Shown piece by piece: positions 1-6,285 of a stretch of 7,689 nucleotides of DNA (positions are counted from its first letter, which is position 1; every line of letters starts with the position of its first letter). The notes below the pieces were generated by a model. That model was not told the DNA's origin, did no database searches, and saw nothing but the letters and a program-made list of their open reading frames with translations. This DNA is from Clostridia bacterium (GTDB lineage: Bacteria > Bacillota_A > Clostridia > TANB77 > CAG-508): NCBI GenBank assembly GCA_022791475.1, contig JAAVZD010000065.1:1-7689 (forward strand). Direction: 5' to 3'. The translations under genes and the position numbers were made by a program.

Positions 1-297
1 ACGCAACGATTTTTCTGGGCGAAATATTGGGGCAGTCACTTCCAGCCCCCATCTCATCCCTTGTGCCTGCCGGGTAACCTCTTTGTTATCTGCATTGGAA
101 ATAGCATGGCGTTCACGCTCCACTTCTTCATGCACTGAGAATTTCCCTACAGTTTCGGCCCGCACGTGGAAAGATTGATTTAACAAAACCATAATCGAAA
201 AAAGGACAATAGCCATTACCCCGGCGGCTTCTACCGTATAGCTGGCCGAAATGTCTTTGTTCCGTTTCTCCCAGATTTTTTTCGCCTGTTTTATCAT
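1..297 (-). CDS. TadE-like pseudopilin, N-terminal part (runs off left edge)
   Basis: Only the first 99 residues are visible and no stop occurs before base 1. A Lys/Arg-rich cytoplasmic leader of about 18 residues ends in ...DISA and is followed by SYTVEAAG and a hydrophobic helix (about residues 24-41), then a charged, probably extracytoplasmic stretch. Ala18/Ser19 with Glu23 at position +5 fits the class III leader cut by prepilin peptidases. SxTxEAA is the typical start of TadE-like minor pilins in Clostridia. The ATG at 297 is preceded by a purine-rich ribosome site (GGGGAGGGG, 6 bases spacing) and lies 23 bases after the peptidase stop, so the two genes are probably cotranscribed. Role (inferred): minor pilin or assembly factor of the Tad pilus. 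The C-terminal part, where family differences lie, is outside the window. Confidence 0.8.
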   Translation of the reverse strand, partial: MIKQAKKIWEKRNKDISASYTVEAAGVMAIVLFSIMVLLNQSFHVRAETVGKFSVHEEVERERHAISNADNKEVTRQAQGMRWGLEVTAPIFRPEKSLR

Positions 298-320
298 TAA
301 TTTCCCCTCCCCTTTTGATT

Positions 321-839
321 TCATAGAAATGCAAACATATTTTCCACCGCGGATAAATTGCCATTGGTAGTTTGGTGATGGTTCAATAACATGCAAGATA
401 CTAGCCAGGTTCCCGGCAATAAGGCAAAAGGCAAAAATGGCAACGTAGCTTTCCGCATATTCCGGCCTTGTATCTGATAGAAACAAAGGTAAATAAGAGA
501 ATAGATTCCACATAAAGCGATACTGCTACATAATAATGCCAAATTTTCGCCAAACCTTAACATCGTTCCACTTACCATAAAGAACAAACCATCGCCGGAT
601 CCAATTTCTCCGTTACATAATTTCCCGGCCCCTAATAATAAGGTGCCTAAGCAACAGCTTCCCAAATGCTCCTTCCATGGAAAATCATGGTTTTGTGAAA
701 TCCACAAATAACTGCTTATTATTATAGCAATCGCCCCAAATAGGACAAACACCCAAAGCTTTACCTGTTTTTGAAAAAAGTCTTGTATGGCTGCAATCCA
801 TAAAAATGCTAAAAACAACAAATATAATAGTTTTATTAT
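321..839 (-). CDS. tadV: A24 family prepilin peptidase (TadV/CpaA-like)
   Basis: Membrane aspartyl protease that would cleave leaders of Flp and the pseudopilins on the cytoplasmic side. Both catalytic aspartates of family A24 are visible: the Asp of AAIQD at the end of the first membrane segment, and the Asp of GSGDG about 63 residues later. A LPFLPFALLPG stretch near the C-terminus matches the family's PFxPF motif. At about 170 residues it has the short CpaA/TadV form, without the N-methylation domain of PilD-type enzymes. The first standard start codon is TTG at 821, but it cuts into the first membrane segment and has no ribosome site at a usable distance. GGGGGTGA at 843-850 lies correctly for in-frame ATA codons at 839 or 836, and a stop codon lies just upstream, so I place the start at 839 (172 residues). 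It is 32 bases downstream of the pseudopilin stop. Family call is firm; the start is inferred. Confidence 0.88.
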   Translation of the reverse strand: MIKLLYLLFLAFLWIAAIQDFFQKQVKLWVFVLFGAIAIIISSYLWISQNHDFPWKEHLGSCCLGTLLLGAGKLCNGEIGSGDGLFFMVSGTMLRFGENLALLCSSIALCGIYSLIYLCFYQIQGRNMRKATLPFLPFALLPGTWLVSCMLLNHHQTTNGNLSAVENMFAFL

Positions 840-842
840 TTT

Positions 843-850
843 TCACCCCC
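843..850 (-). promoter_or_regulatory. Ribosome binding site that argues for an ATA start
   Basis: On the minus strand GGGGGTGA differs from the ideal GGAGGTGA by one base. The GGGGG core ends 6 bases before ATA at 839 and 9 bases before ATA at 836, but 24 bases before the first standard codon in this frame (TTG at 821). The codon at 845-843 in the peptidase frame is TGA, so no upstream start is possible. Confidence 0.6.
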
Positions 851-871
851 AGCCTGCATTTTTAAAGCTGT

Positions 872-1921
872 TTATTTCCCGCAATATGAGCAAGCGCCTA
901 AATGTTCTACTTCTGATAAGCGGACTGCCCGGGCATAAGCCACAATTGCCGAACAATTTTGTGCGGCATGATAGCTTTTTCCGTTGGCTGTTATGTAGAC
1001 GGTTCCTCCGGCATTTTTTCCGCATACAGAACAAGGATAATATTTTCCTCCATTATGGTTGCGCATGGTTCCCACATGTTCTAAGGAAACGCCAGACATT
1101 TTATTTGCTAGGTAATGGCAGCCCCGGCTCCTATGATAACGGGTACTGTTTTTTCCTATATAAACAATTTCATCCGTATGTTCTTTGCCGTCTCCGTCTT
1201 CTTCATAATTTTTCCCGTCTTTGCCGATCCATGCCCGCCTTCTGCAGCGGGATGTACGTTGCAAGGGAAGTAGCCCTAATATGGGGAAGGGAAGACGAAT
1301 TTCATAATCCAGCACCAGGTCGATGGTTTCTCCATCTTTTAATACCTGTGAATGAACCATCTGCATATTCTGCAAGGTTTTTGTGTCTATATGAGGTAAA
1401 ACTTGTGTTTCTGCATATCCTTGGGCCATTCCAGATACCAGGTATTTTGTGATGCCTTGGGCAGGATCATCCGCTTTTGCAGGGTCACCTCCATGATTCC
1501 TTTCTAACATATCTTTTAAATAAGCATATTGGCTAAGGTCTTCACCCACCCCTTCTAAAGCCGCTTGTATCCTCCGTTCTGTATTCATGATTTTCATTGG
1601 AAGGATCAGGCAAGTAGAGGCGAATATAAACAAGGTCAGGCACATTGCCGCTTCTAATGTTAACGAGGCAGGGACGGGCGGGAATGCCTTTTTGCCATGG
1701 CATTTTAAAACCCTATTGTTTTTATGGCTTTTAAAGATTCGTACTTGGAGAGTCGCAATTTTTTTATTTGCCAAAATATCAGGGAATATATTGTCAAAGA
1801 AGTTTGACAAATTTTTATATTTTGTGGACACGTTACAGATTCGAAGATCTCGTAATCGATAATTGTAAATGGCTGCCATGGAAAAAGGCATTCCTGTCCG
1901 CCCCCTTTCCTCGATAAACAT
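872..1921 (-). CDS. TadE-like pseudopilin with two tandem Cys/His modules
   Basis: Probable minor pilin or pilus-associated surface protein. An 85-residue N-terminal stretch precedes ASLTLEAAM and a hydrophobic helix (about residues 91-109). Ala85/Ser86 with Glu90 at +5 fits a prepilin peptidase site. The middle part holds LPFPILGLLPL and RAWIG, segments I recall from clostridial TadE-like proteins. The C-terminus carries two related modules, each starting VYI: one with His263, Cys268, Cys297 and Cys300, the other with His318, Cys323, Cys344 and Cys347 (H-x4-C ... C-x2-C), which suggests zinc binding as in Ada-like Cys clusters. The ATG at 1921 overlaps the previous stop as TAATG; ATG at 1891 has a better purine-rich site (AAAGGGGG) and is a credible alternative. 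The N-terminal 80 residues are odd: Asn/Lys/Ile-rich, AT-rich DNA, and unusually long for a leader. No function for the Cys modules is established here. Confidence 0.75.
   Translation of the reverse strand: MFIEERGRTGMPFSMAAIYNYRLRDLRICNVSTKYKNLSNFFDNIFPDILANKKIATLQVRIFKSHKNNRVLKCHGKKAFPPVPASLTLEAAMCLTLFIFASTCLILPMKIMNTERRIQAALEGVGEDLSQYAYLKDMLERNHGGDPAKADDPAQGITKYLVSGMAQGYAETQVLPHIDTKTLQNMQMVHSQVLKDGETIDLVLDYEIRLPFPILGLLPLQRTSRCRRRAWIGKDGKNYEEDGDGKEHTDEIVYIGKNSTRYHRSRGCHYLANKMSGVSLEHVGTMRNHNGGKYYPCSVCGKNAGGTVYITANGKSYHAAQNCSAIVAYARAVRLSEVEHLGACSYCGK
1791..1810. repeat. Perfect inverted repeat, 8-bp arms, 4-base centre
   Basis: Arms TTGTCAAA and TTTGACAA flank GAAG. It lies in the AT-rich 5' part of the pseudopilin gene (38 G+C in the 120 bases 1741-1860, by hand count). 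It could be an operator-like site or an RNA hairpin, or chance in AT-rich DNA. No well-spaced -10 box follows the TTGACA inside either arm. Confidence 0.4.
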
Positions 1922-3873
1922 TAATAGGTACGTTCTACTTTAACGCTCATAGGGTAAAAGTTATCCCCATTGCCTAAAAGGCTTTCCACAAATTTAAGGG
2001 AAAAGAATACATGCTTCCCGTTAAACCGGCCCGTCATCCGAACCTGGTATGTGCCGCGGCGCATCCGGAAGCTAGGCTGTTTTCGGCACAGGTTCATCTG
2101 GATCATATCCATCATCCGGTATTCTTGCCTCACAATCGTTTCCATAAGTAATAATATTTTTAACCAGGACAGATAAGTAAGCCCCCTCCCTCCTCCTTTG
2201 GTATCCATTTGCCCTTCCCGGCCTAATGTCAGCAGATTTTCTAGCCCCAAAGACCAATCCGCAGCATTTTTAACAATTGCCACCCGTTTTCCTGCCAATA
2301 AATTACGCACATCCATCAGGGATTCGCCCATGGCCCATACCGACATAATAAAAAAGGTGGTAAGGAGCACAAGTGGGGATAATCCGGCTATCCCTGTAAT
2401 CAATGCAGCTAATTCCTCGGCAGCATGCCGTTTTTGGCTGTCGGATAAAATATGGATCAGATTTAACCCTTCCCGGATTGCCAATAACCGGTTAACAACA
2501 TGGGTTAAGTTTTCCTCGTCACTATCTTTCCCGCTGATTATATATTCAATTTCATAGGACAGCCCACTCTCGCCAGACACCCCCTGATCTTGAAAACCTT
2601 CCGTATTTGCAGGAAAGTAGCGGAAAAATTTGCCGCAATACTCATTGAGCATCAAATGCTCCAGCAACGGGGCAGTGCGGGTTCCCCCTGCAGCCGTTTG
2701 ATTGTGAGAGGGCAGTTCTGGGGTTTCCAACAGCCCCTGGGAAACAGCCATGCCTTCTGGCATTACAAACAATAAAAGCCCTGTGCTATAAAGGCTCGTT
2801 ATTCGATTGAGCCAGTTTTCTTTCTCCTTATCTTTGACACCATGGGAAAAGGATAAGGGGTTAACGGACAACTGGTTAAAGTGCCTAATTACTGGTGCCC
2901 AAAGCGCATTTAAATCGGGCCCTTCATCTTCTTCATCGTCATCCTCCCATTCTTTAATGATCCGTTCTACTTCTTTAGCTTCTTCGATAACCTTTTCTAC
3001 CAAGGCAATCTGTTGGCGGGACTGGGGCCCCAATGCTTCGATTTCTTGCCTCCTCTCTCCGTCCTGGAGGATGTAGGCTTCAAATTGCCGGATTTCATCA
3101 TCCATTTGCCCGTCTACCTGGCTGGTGCAATCGTTACGTTTTTCATCAAACAAAGATCTGCCTTGTTCCAGCTCTTTTGCCAGTTTGTCCGCCTGTTGGC
3201 GATATTGGGCTATTAGGCCAGGCATGCGGGCCAACTCTTGGATCAGCTCTTTTGCGCATTGCCGGAATTTAGGGCCATCGTGACGTTTCAAAAGGGAAAG
3301 GCACTCCTGTTTTTTCTCTATTTGTTTTTTCTGGACTTTATCAATCGCTTCCAACGTTTTCTCTAATTCCAACGCCTTTTTTGCGTGGCCTCGATAAGCT
3401 TCCGCTACCTCCTGGACAGCTTCCGCTTCCTGGGCGTCCTCCCACAGCCTTTCTACGGAATTTTCGTCAAAATCCATTTTCCAGATACCAAATGACATAT
3501 AATCCAGGATTTCCTGTTCCAGGTAAGCGCCATCGCCGTCTATGGCAGTTTGTAGTTCTTCCACCTCGATTGCCTGCAGCCCTAAGGGGTACCAATTGCC
3601 GGTTTCCAGATAGGGCTGCAAAAATTGAGAAAAATCAGCTTCCAGTTCGGCTGCATTTTCATACTCTGCAAACAACAGCCGGTAGGAGTCCCACAGCTGC
3701 CGATGATATTGGCTGAATATTGAGTCCAGGGCAGAGGATGAGGCTGTCTGCAGGTACCATCTGGCCCCTGCTGTCCGGGCAGATTCCAAAAGCACGCAAA
3801 ACAGTGCAAAAATGCAGAGCATTACCAAACTGATAAATACCGTTATCTGGCCTTTTTTCGTTTTTTGGCCCAT
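1921..3873 (-). CDS. DUF5702 domain protein of the Tad locus
   Basis: A 650-residue envelope protein typical of clostridial Tad loci; its molecular role is not known to me. Residues 1-8 form a Lys-rich leader ending in Gly8, followed by QITVF and a membrane helix to about 29 ending in LLESAR, a signature start for this family. Unlike true pilins, position +5 is Phe, not Glu. Residues about 145-310 are highly charged and probably coiled coil, ending in an acidic run (EWEDDDEEDEG). The C-terminal half matches DUF5702 as I know it: YEIEYIISGK at 440-449, a hydrophobic segment about 488-512 followed by WAMGES, LLAGKRV, and a late RMMDMIQMNL at 586-595. The start at 3873 is 5 bases past the pilin stop, with AGGAAG 13-14 bases upstream, and the stop overlaps the next gene's ATG, suggesting coupled translation. 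It may be a large pseudopilin or assembly scaffold (inference). Confidence 0.85.
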   Translation of the reverse strand: MGQKTKKGQITVFISLVMLCIFALFCVLLESARTAGARWYLQTASSSALDSIFSQYHRQLWDSYRLLFAEYENAAELEADFSQFLQPYLETGNWYPLGLQAIEVEELQTAIDGDGAYLEQEILDYMSFGIWKMDFDENSVERLWEDAQEAEAVQEVAEAYRGHAKKALELEKTLEAIDKVQKKQIEKKQECLSLLKRHDGPKFRQCAKELIQELARMPGLIAQYRQQADKLAKELEQGRSLFDEKRNDCTSQVDGQMDDEIRQFEAYILQDGERRQEIEALGPQSRQQIALVEKVIEEAKEVERIIKEWEDDDEEDEGPDLNALWAPVIRHFNQLSVNPLSFSHGVKDKEKENWLNRITSLYSTGLLLFVMPEGMAVSQGLLETPELPSHNQTAAGGTRTAPLLEHLMLNEYCGKFFRYFPANTEGFQDQGVSGESGLSYEIEYIISGKDSDEENLTHVVNRLLAIREGLNLIHILSDSQKRHAAEELAALITGIAGLSPLVLLTTFFIMSVWAMGESLMDVRNLLAGKRVAIVKNAADWSLGLENLLTLGREGQMDTKGGGRGLTYLSWLKILLLMETIVRQEYRMMDMIQMNLCRKQPSFRMRRGTYQVRMTGRFNGKHVFFSLKFVESLLGNGDNFYPMSVKVERTY

Positions 3874-3878
3874 AATTT

Positions 3879-4067
3879 TTAATACACTTCCTTTGACTGG
3901 CTGTTAATCTGCTTAAAAATATCCTGCAAAAGGCTAATAATCTGCCCTTTAAAGATGATCACCAAACCGATCAGTACGACCAGGATCAACACTACTTCAA
4001 TTACGCCAACCCCTTCTTCCTGCCGGAAAAAGCCTATAATTTCACTCATAATTTCTTTGACTTTCAT
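3879..4067 (-). CDS. flp: Flp1-type type IVb pilin (major pilus subunit)
   Basis: Small pilin of 62 residues, the likely shaft subunit. The leader (MKVKEIMSEIIGFFRQEEG) ends at Gly19. Cleavage there leaves VGVIE with Glu at +5, the classic prepilin signal, and a mature protein of 43 residues that is mostly one hydrophobic helix (about 22-40) with a short polar tail ending QSKEVY. The frame is open upstream to an ATG at 4139, and ATG also occurs at 4073, but AAGGAGG at 4076-4082 sits 8 bases before the ATG at 4067 and only 2 before 4073, so 4067 is chosen. The Glu is followed by Val rather than the Tyr of proteobacterial Flp pilins. It lies 91 bases after the tadC stop, the longest gap inside the operon apart from tadZ-tadA, and 5 bases before the DUF5702 gene. 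It is the only copy in the window. Confidence 0.9.
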   Translation of the reverse strand: MKVKEIMSEIIGFFRQEEGVGVIEVVLILVVLIGLVIIFKGQIISLLQDIFKQINSQSKEVY

Positions 4068-4075
4068 ACCCATGT

Positions 4076-4082
4076 CCTCCTT
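4076..4082 (-). promoter_or_regulatory. Strong ribosome binding site of flp
   Basis: AAGGAGG on the minus strand, a full match to the Firmicute consensus. Its 8-base distance to ATG 4067 decides the pilin start over the in-frame ATGs at 4073 and 4139. A strong site fits the high demand for the major subunit. Confidence 0.8.
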
Positions 4083-4158
4083 TTGACTTTTAAATCCCCT
4101 GCCCAACGCCTGAATTTGGCGTATATACTTATATGCCACCTAAGGCCGGCTGCATTGC

Positions 4159-5391
4159 TTATCCCATGGTCATCATGGCAGGGACCATGACCATTGTCAT
4201 AATAATCCCTAGCATCAAAAACAATGGCAATAATAATTTTGTCCCTGCCTCTTCCCCCAAACGGCGGGCCAGATTTTTCCTTTGCTCCAATGCATCTGCC
4301 ATTTCGGCCTGGAAAATGGCCCGTATATTTTTCGTCCCTGCTTTGCGGTTTTGTTCTAGTAGCCCGCTTAATTTTAAATAGGGCTGCAGACGGCACCTCC
4401 GGCCAAATTCCCGGTAAGCCTCCCCTTCCGCCATGCCGCTTTGCATTTGGTAATAAGTTTTGCGCATTTCTTCATAAGCGGGGCGCTGTTTTTGCTTCCC
4501 CAATTCCAACCCGGTTTCATAATCTTTTACCATTTGGCCCCATGCATTGCGCACGGTTAATCCGGCCCCGGTGAGTACCATGATTTTCGAAAGCAGGTCG
4601 GAATAATCCAGCAACAATTCCCGTTCCCTTTTCTGGTTTTTTTGTTTTGCCTCATTTTGCCCTTTGGCGGCCAGCAAAATAGCCATAAGCACACCAATTA
4701 TGATAATGGCTCCATAATCGGATGATTTTTCTGCTTCATATTTCAAAGCCTTTCCTTTATAAGTGCCGGGAAGTGAAAAGTATGGCTGGGTTTGTTGTTC
4801 TTGCTCTTGTTTCTTTAACTCTTTCAAAAAGCCTGCGATTTGTTCTTCGGACGGGGTTCGGACAGGAGGCAATACCCGTACCGGTATTTCATAATTTTGC
4901 CGGTAGAGGCCAGCGGAAAGTTCCAACATTAATGTAACCATCTGTTCCGACTCCACTTCTTTATTCAGCTTACCTGAAGAATCCATAATTTCCATATCGG
5001 AAGAATGCCAACGTAGGCGGATGCCTTCGCCCCAATAACCAGGCAAGGTTAAATCACTTCTCACCTCCATTAAAGATGGGTTTTGGGCCCTTATCCGTTC
5101 CTCCATAAGCTCCATGGCCTGCGTAAACGCGGCATCGGCCTCTTTTTCTGTATATGCCTGTGCACCTACCGTAACCGTTATGGGGATTTTTTCCGCTTCC
5201 AGCCCATCGATCAAAATCGGATATTCTTTGTCCTCCCCGCCATATCCTTCCCGTAAAATCCGGCCTTCCCCAGAAATAGGGCTTTGGCCTTTATTGGCAA
5301 AGGAGAGCGCTGCAGACAGTATAAGGCTTCCTATCATACAGGCGACAGGCGCCAATTGGCCTTTTTTCCTTTTTTTCCTTCTTTTTTCCAT
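4159..5391 (-). CDS. tadC: TadC, type II secretion F-family platform protein with N-terminal Ig-like domain
   Basis: Inner-membrane platform partner of TadB. The 410 residues begin with a very basic cytoplasmic end (MEKRRKKRKKGQ) and a membrane segment at about 13-31. Residues about 60-176 then look extracytoplasmic: a helix-rich part (AYTEKEADAAFTQAMELMEE) followed by NPSLMEVRSDLTLPG, LRWHSSD, DSSGKL and a final PVRVLPP. The W-x-S-S-D and D-x-x-G pattern resembles atypical bacterial Ig-like domains. A second membrane segment (about 227-242) leads to the cytoplasmic F domain (about 258-372, with LLSKIMVLTGAGLTVRNAW and FGRRC) and a last membrane segment at about 385-407. Proteobacterial TadC proteins lack this external domain and are about 100 residues shorter. 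The start is 30 bases past the tadB stop with AAGG 10 bases upstream. The first eleven codons contain A6, A7 and A6 runs. Confidence 0.88.
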   Translation of the reverse strand: MEKRRKKRKKGQLAPVACMIGSLILSAALSFANKGQSPISGEGRILREGYGGEDKEYPILIDGLEAEKIPITVTVGAQAYTEKEADAAFTQAMELMEERIRAQNPSLMEVRSDLTLPGYWGEGIRLRWHSSDMEIMDSSGKLNKEVESEQMVTLMLELSAGLYRQNYEIPVRVLPPVRTPSEEQIAGFLKELKKQEQEQQTQPYFSLPGTYKGKALKYEAEKSSDYGAIIIIGVLMAILLAAKGQNEAKQKNQKRERELLLDYSDLLSKIMVLTGAGLTVRNAWGQMVKDYETGLELGKQKQRPAYEEMRKTYYQMQSGMAEGEAYREFGRRCRLQPYLKLSGLLEQNRKAGTKNIRAIFQAEMADALEQRKNLARRLGEEAGTKLLLPLFLMLGIIMTMVMVPAMMTMG

Positions 5392-5421
5392 AAGCGAATA
5401 TCCTTGTTCCCTTCAACGCAT

Positions 5422-6285
5422 TTACACCTCAATTGCCAGAATCTTTTTGGCCAGTGTATAAGAGGCTAAATATACGGCTAAGCAGGCGCCCATCAAGAGC
5501 CGCCCGATACTGGTGCCATACATTTGGTCGAAAAAACCAGGCGACGTATGTTCCACATAGAAAACAATGAAAAAAGGTATCATATTCATAATTTTTTGTT
5601 CAAACTGCCGGGATGAGGTCATAGTGATGATTTCCTCCCGGACTTGCAGCTTATCCCGGATGATTTCTGCCGTATGGCGCATAATACTGCCGGTATCGCC
5701 GCTGCTTCTTTTTGCTACAGTAAAAACCTCCGCAAAATTTTGTACGTCTTCTAGGCCGCTCCTTGCGGAAAAGTCTTCCAGCACTTGTTCTACCGGCCGG
5801 TTAGTGCGGATTTGCTGAACCATAAAATTAAACTCCCGGACGATCAGGCCATTGCTGCCATATAACATAGACAATTCCTCCACACTGGCAGCCAACGCAT
5901 TTTCTATGGAAAAACCTGCACTTAAAGAAGAAGCCAGAAGCATTATCCCTTCCTTAAATTGCCCTGCCAATTCTTTTTGGCGGCGTTCCAGGCGGTATTG
6001 CCGCTCAATGACCAGCCCTATCAGGGAAAATGGCATCATCCACAGAAAAATCTGAAAACTACGAAAAAACGTATAAGACAGCAGCCCGCATGCCGCAGCC
6101 CCTTTGCCCAAGCCAAGGATAATTTCCCATCCGTTCAGCCGATATTGGTCATACCATATAACCGGCTGCTTTGAGTTTTCCCACTGCTTCCAGCGTCCCG
6201 ACTTTTTTAAGCTGGCCGCTGACCCTTTTCCCGGATCCGGTTCCTTCTTCGAAACAAAATAGCGGGTTGAGCCGTATCTCCCCAT
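5422..6285 (-). CDS. tadB: TadB, type II secretion F-family platform protein (start uncertain)
   Basis: Inner-membrane protein that, with TadC, forms the platform driven by TadA. In numbering from ATG 6285: two membrane segments near 55-75 and 76-94, an F-type domain (about 105-230, with LLASSLSAGFSIENALAAS and AKRSSGDTGSIM), then MIPFFIVFYVEHTSPGFF and a last membrane segment ending in KKILAIEV. The frame opens at ATG 6285, inside tadA, giving a 137-bp overlap. The first 42 residues are an out-of-phase reading of the tadA C-terminus and look non-native. Family-like sequence begins at WYDQYRLNGWE, directly at an in-frame ATA at 6159 that overlaps the tadA stop. Between them there is no ATG, GTG or TTG; the next standard codon, TTG at 6111, would remove the conserved start. 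The coordinate given is the longest frame; the true start may be 6159 (245 residues). Confidence 0.85.
   Translation of the reverse strand: MGRYGSTRYFVSKKEPDPGKGSAASLKKSGRWKQWENSKQPVIWYDQYRLNGWEIILGLGKGAAACGLLSYTFFRSFQIFLWMMPFSLIGLVIERQYRLERRQKELAGQFKEGIMLLASSLSAGFSIENALAASVEELSMLYGSNGLIVREFNFMVQQIRTNRPVEQVLEDFSARSGLEDVQNFAEVFTVAKRSSGDTGSIMRHTAEIIRDKLQVREEIITMTSSRQFEQKIMNMIPFFIVFYVEHTSPGFFDQMYGTSIGRLLMGACLAVYLASYTLAKKILAIEV

Noticed and set aside
836..859. Seven-codon leader peptide ATG at 859 before the peptidase gene
   Set aside because: No ribosome site precedes it, and its coding bases include the ribosome site better assigned to the peptidase.
787..1452. 221-residue open frame on the + strand
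   Set aside because: It is antisense to the pseudopilin Cys modules and the peptidase start. It has irregular composition (many Cys, His, Arg), no recognisable domain and no ribosome site.
1791..1830. Promoter or terminator at the palindrome
   Set aside because: TTGACA in the arms has no -10 box at 16-18 bases on either strand. On the + strand the AT-rich stem is followed by T-rich sequence, but no + strand gene ends there.
4067..4139. Longer Flp pilin starting at ATG 4139
   Set aside because: It would give an 86-residue protein with a 43-residue leader and ignores the strong AAGGAGG site placed exactly for ATG 4067.
4085..4150. Promoter in the tadC-flp gap (TATAAG and TATATA on the minus strand)
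   Set aside because: No acceptable -35 hexamer at 16-18 bases from either. The 5-bp inverted repeat at 4106-4122 is too short to count.
6226..6246. Second P-loop-like GTGSGK near the TadA C-terminus
   Set aside because: It is outside the ATPase fold, lacks the Thr/Ser after Lys and any Walker B partner, and is best read as a chance similarity in a variable linker.
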